Assembly: GCA_900768805.1 (NCBI GenBank)
Contig: CAAGEF010000278.1
Span: forward strand, 1-21,354
Origin: Clostridia bacterium
GTDB lineage: Bacteria; Bacillota; Clostridia; TANB77; CAG-508
Length of the DNA: 21,354 bases
Reading direction: 5' to 3'
Shown here: in pieces, positions 17,670 through 21,354 of the stretch
Layout of the letters: each line of letters opens with the position of its first letter
How positions within the stretch are numbered: position 1 is the first letter of the stretch
The notes under the pieces: generated by a model
What the model was told of the DNA's origin: nothing
Database searches by the model: none
What the model saw: the letters and a program-made list of their open reading frames with translations, nothing else
Made by a program: the position numbers and the translations under genes

Positions 17670-20600
17670 TTATTTTAAAACTTTAAATTTTATAAAATAA
17701 ATTCCTATTGCAAATATTGATAATACTATTAAAGATATAACAGAAAAAATCACTAATCTTCCTGTTTTTATACTTAAAATAATACTTACTTCTGAATTAT
17801 CATTAGAATTTTCAATATCTGTTATATTTTTTGAATTACTACTTACTTCAATTCCTGCTTTATTTTTAAAAGTTCCTGTATTTTCTTCTGTCATTACTTT
17901 AGTTAATACTAATTTTAACTCTATTTTCTCCCCAGCTTTTAGTTCAGTATTAGTCAAGCTAGTATTATTCAAAACATTATTATTTAAATACCAATCTTTA
18001 TTTAAACTTTCATCAAAATCTAATCCTTTTGGTAAATAATCTATAATTTTATTTGCATATCCTGGAACTTCTCCTATATTTGAAATCACAATTTTATAGG
18101 TTATTATAACTTTAGTTCCTTCTAAATATTTGGAAGATATTTCTTCTTTTATTAAACTTTCCTTATCATAATAAGTTGTTCTATCATCTTTACCATTTTC
18201 TATAGTTACACTAGATATATATTTATCTATTTTTAGATCGAATACAGCATTTTCTATTAAACCTAAATTTATAGATTCTATATTTGATTTATCTAATTTT
18301 ATAGTATTAGTAACAGCAACTGATTTATTATTTATGACTTTACTAATAGCTAATGAATTTTCATTCTCTACACTATTTTGATTATATTTAGTTATAGAAT
18401 ACATATTCGAATCATATTCAAATACTATAATATATTCTCCAACTTCTAAGTTATCAAATGTATAACATCCCTTTGAATCTGTTTGAGTTGTTAAAATTGG
18501 AGTACCTTCAATATTATCATTAGATATATTTTTATATAGTTTGACTAATATATTATTTAAATTCTTCTCACCAGAATTTATTAATCCATCAGAGTTTTTA
18601 TCAATCCACACTTTTCCACTTATACTATAAAATTCTTTTTTTATCTCTGTATTTGGATTAAATGTATCTTGATTTTCTTGATTTATACTATCTATTTGAT
18701 TTGTATTACTATTATTTATGTTAATATTATTTTTATCATCAATAATATTATTACTACTAAAACTATTCGTATTATTCTTTTCTGGCAAATCTTCTTCAAT
18801 GTTTGGAATTTCTTCTCTACCTTCTTCTTTAGATTCATCAATAACTTCAAAACTAATACCATCATCGTCTTCATCTAAATCTGGATTATTTTCAATAAAC
18901 TCATCAAACTGCTCTGGATCATCTGGAATAATTTCCTCTTCAATTTCTGCATCTAATTTATGAATAGTATATGTATAATTTTCAGTTATCTGCTTATCAA
19001 AATTATCTCCAAAAACTTCTCCAAAAATATTTACTTCTGTTTCTGAATCTTTTAGCTCTGAAGTATTTACAACTAATCTCATATTAATTAAATAATTCTC
19101 TAAAATATTTATATTTTTATTAGTTTCAAATCCATTTAATCTTTCTTCACTGCTTTCTATAACTTTATTGTCTAATTTTATCTCATAAAATGTTATATCA
19201 ATTCCATCAGGAATGTTTAATAGCATTTTAAAATGAGAAGCTACTAATCCAATATTTTTAACAGAAAAAACGAATTCCAATTCATCGCCATCATACAAAT
19301 CATGATTTTCATTCATTGTAATTAATTCTGTAATAATTTTTGTTTCTGTCTGATAAATTGTTTTAGTATATTGATTAGAATAAATTTTTTCAGTATCATT
19401 ATCTTTATAAACAATTGCATAAAACTCATATTCTTTTTTATCAATTGATAAATCTATCTTTTCTGCTTTTCCTTGTATAAATACATTCTTTGTTTCTCTT
19501 GGTAATAAATCAGTTATCTTCAATATTATTTTTTTCTTTTCTCCGATAATTTCATCTGAGTATACTTCCACATTTTCATTAAAACTTTCACATATTTCTT
19601 TATCATACTCATAATTAATCGGACAATATAATTCTAACCAAACTACATCAATATTATTATCAGTATTATTCGTTAAAAAATTTGATAATGTAAATGATCT
19701 ATTTGATACTCCTGCTATATTTTCTGTTCCGCCATATGTTATGCGTACATTAAGTTCTGAGTTTTTTATTGGATTAGAGATTGAAGATATTTTATATTCC
19801 TCATTTTCATCTGTATTTATAACAAAATTTGCTTTTACATTTTTCTCTGGAATTTTATTTCTAATCATCGCTTCTATTACAACAACTACTTGTTCTCCAG
19901 ATTTTAATAATTCTATATTTTTGGTATCTAGCTCTTTTTCTACAATTTCTTTATATTCTGTATAATTAGTTACATCCATAAAAGATACATCTGAATCAAT
20001 TTTAACTACTTCATAAAAATTAGCATTTTCTAATTGTGTATCTAATTTTATATTAGTTATATCTTCATCACCATTATTAGTTAATATAACCGAATATTTT
20101 ATAATTTGTCCTTCGTGAACTTCTTGACCTTCTTCTAAATTTTTTCCACCTTTACTAGCATATACTCCTATATCTAAATTATCGATAATATCTTTTGTTT
20201 GACAATCATCAAAGACTACATCTTTTGTTTCTGTTTTACCTCCAACTATTGATGTTGAAATTTGAGCTTGTCCATCATAGATATAATTTACATCGTAATT
20301 TGAATAAATTGATTGATTATAAGTTAAATTTTCAGGAGTTTCAGTTTGATAACTAAATCTTAAAGTATCTCCTGAATTTAAAGTACCTATTACTATTTTA
20401 TATGATGCTATATTTTCTAAATCCTCGTAATTTTGTGTCCAAGTTTCTGAATTGCTTAATGGATTTATTTCATTAGAATAATATATTGTGTTTTCCACAC
20501 CCATTGTATCTATTGTTGTTAATAATGTTGAAGTGAAAGTATTTTTAAGCTCTTTTTCTAGCATTTTCTCATTATTTTCTGTTGGAAAGTTGCCTAAGAT

Positions 20601-21354
20601 TTCCACATTTTCTAAACTTTCTGTGTAATTATTTACTATTGCCATTTCATGATTTAATATTTGATTATCTTCTTCCATATCTAAATTTATTGTTTTTATT
20701 GTTTCTCCAATTGCTAACTCTTTTTCATTTTCTTTTGATAGATTTTCTATTCCATTTAAAGTTAACAATCCATATTTAGACATAAATTGAATTTTATATT
20801 CTTCATATTCCTTGCCATCTTCTATATAGTTAATATTTCTATTTGAATTTTCATATCTTAATTTAATGTTAGACTCTTTTATTGGTGTTGTTTCTGATAC
20901 TTTTAATGTTGTTTCAATTATTATATTAGTTCCATCTATTATTGAAGAATTTTGATATTCGGTTTGTTCTCCTTCTAATTCAATATATAAATATTTTATT
21001 TTATCTTCATTTTCTTTAACATCCCATTTAGAAATACTTAGTCCATTTTTATATAACATCATTACTTTATCTATTGATATTTCAGTTATTTCTTCTGGAA
21101 GCTCAAGCTCTATTATTGGGTTTTCAAATAATTCATTTTCATATGAAATATTTTTTAATACTAATGTGAAATCTATCTTATTTTCTTCTAAAGTATATAT
21201 TGTATTTTCATTTAACATTAAATCTATATCTGTTACTGGTTCTTTTAATTGAACAGTTTCACTATATTCTTGCTGTTCTATTTCCTGAGACGCTTCTATA
21301 ATATTTATATCTTCTGAAGAATTATTATTATCTTCTTGCAAAGTTTCTTCTAAA
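17670..21354 (-). CDS. Gene A: DUF11 / SdrD_B membrane-anchored surface protein (5' end missing)
   Basis: The frame is open to the right edge. A TTG at 21341 exists, but coding continues above it (LEETLQED), so the gene is partial and its signal peptide lies outside. About 1,227 residues are visible. Order: an acidic start; beta modules matching A' (about 21240-20220); three or more DUF11-like modules absent from A' (about 20220-18960; GQIIKYSVILTNNGDEDITN, DELEFVFSVKNIGLVASHFK); an acidic then Asn-rich linker (18960-18650) with DLDEDDDGIS; an SdrD_B module (18632-18400; SGKVWIDKNSDGLINSGEKN); a DUF11-like module (GYANKIIDYLPKGLDF); a transmembrane helix (about 17762-17685); and the basic tail KFKVLK. 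There is no LPXTG. It precedes gene B by 20 nt, so the two are co-transcribed. Likely a cell-surface stalk or partner of B; function unproven. Confidence 0.88.
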   Translation of the reverse strand, partial: LEETLQEDNNNSSEDINIIEASQEIEQQEYSETVQLKEPVTDIDLMLNENTIYTLEENKIDFTLVLKNISYENELFENPIIELELPEEITEISIDKVMMLYKNGLSISKWDVKENEDKIKYLYIELEGEQTEYQNSSIIDGTNIIIETTLKVSETTPIKESNIKLRYENSNRNINYIEDGKEYEEYKIQFMSKYGLLTLNGIENLSKENEKELAIGETIKTINLDMEEDNQILNHEMAIVNNYTESLENVEILGNFPTENNEKMLEKELKNTFTSTLLTTIDTMGVENTIYYSNEINPLSNSETWTQNYEDLENIASYKIVIGTLNSGDTLRFSYQTETPENLTYNQSIYSNYDVNYIYDGQAQISTSIVGGKTETKDVVFDDCQTKDIIDNLDIGVYASKGGKNLEEGQEVHEGQIIKYSVILTNNGDEDITNIKLDTQLENANFYEVVKIDSDVSFMDVTNYTEYKEIVEKELDTKNIELLKSGEQVVVVIEAMIRNKIPEKNVKANFVINTDENEEYKISSISNPIKNSELNVRITYGGTENIAGVSNRSFTLSNFLTNNTDNNIDVVWLELYCPINYEYDKEICESFNENVEVYSDEIIGEKKKIILKITDLLPRETKNVFIQGKAEKIDLSIDKKEYEFYAIVYKDNDTEKIYSNQYTKTIYQTETKIITELITMNENHDLYDGDELEFVFSVKNIGLVASHFKMLLNIPDGIDITFYEIKLDNKVIESSEERLNGFETNKNINILENYLINMRLVVNTSELKDSETEVNIFGEVFGDNFDKQITENYTYTIHKLDAEIEEEIIPDDPEQFDEFIENNPDLDEDDDGISFEVIDESKEEGREEIPNIEEDLPEKNNTNSFSSNNIIDDKNNININNSNTNQIDSINQENQDTFNPNTEIKKEFYSISGKVWIDKNSDGLINSGEKNLNNILVKLYKNISNDNIEGTPILTTQTDSKGCYTFDNLEVGEYIIVFEYDSNMYSITKYNQNSVENENSLAISKVINNKSVAVTNTIKLDKSNIESINLGLIENAVFDLKIDKYISSVTIENGKDDRTTYYDKESLIKEEISSKYLEGTKVIITYKIVISNIGEVPGYANKIIDYLPKGLDFDESLNKDWYLNNNVLNNTSLTNTELKAGEKIELKLVLTKVMTEENTGTFKNKAGIEVSSNSKNITDIENSNDNSEVSIILSIKTGRLVIFSVISLIVLSIFAIGIYFIKFKVLK

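Overview
This is a very AT-rich, low-GC Gram-positive-type contig, read by eye as roughly three-quarters A+T. Strong Shine-Dalgarno sites, a textbook sigma-A promoter and giant beta-sandwich surface proteins point to an uncultured Clostridia-like (Firmicutes) gut or host-associated bacterium. This is inference: there is no rRNA or housekeeping gene to fix the taxonomy. Every gene lies on the minus strand, and plus-strand ORFs are antisense shadows. The first 21 bases are an Illumina adapter, so the left end is an artefact and not biology.

In transcription order (right to left) the window holds two copies of a two-gene cassette. Cassette 1 is gene A (17670 to beyond 21354; 5' end missing), a membrane-anchored protein of DUF11-like and SdrD_B-like beta modules. 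It is followed 20 nt later by gene B (8913-17649), a giant of about 2,900 residues with signal peptide, thioester-type N-terminal domain, DUF11-like repeats, SdrD_B-like modules, four copies of an unrecognised helical domain, and a C-terminal membrane anchor. A 600-bp intergenic region (8311-8912) carries a hairpin, a consensus promoter and a long leader. Cassette 2 is gene A' (4393-8310), a paralogue of A, followed by gene B' (22-4400; 3' end missing). B' has a signal peptide, a thioester-type domain (Cys71/Gln148, TQWAWW) and an array of repeated beta modules.

Three apparent frameshifts break the cassettes. One separates the signal peptide of B from its body (17403-17430). One separates the secreted N-terminal part of A' from its body (A5 tract at 7511-7515). 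One separates the A' body from its transmembrane anchor (4579-4588). Each falls close to a boundary between export or anchor modules and the extracellular body. They could be real decay, phase variation or assembly error; read mapping would decide.

Inferred working model: A-type proteins (membrane-tethered beta-module stalks) and B-type proteins (thioester adhesins) form a paired surface or adhesion system that has been tandemly duplicated and has diverged. The most novel part is the roughly 110-130-residue helical domain, present four times in B and apparently inserted into loops of an otherwise beta-sheet scaffold.
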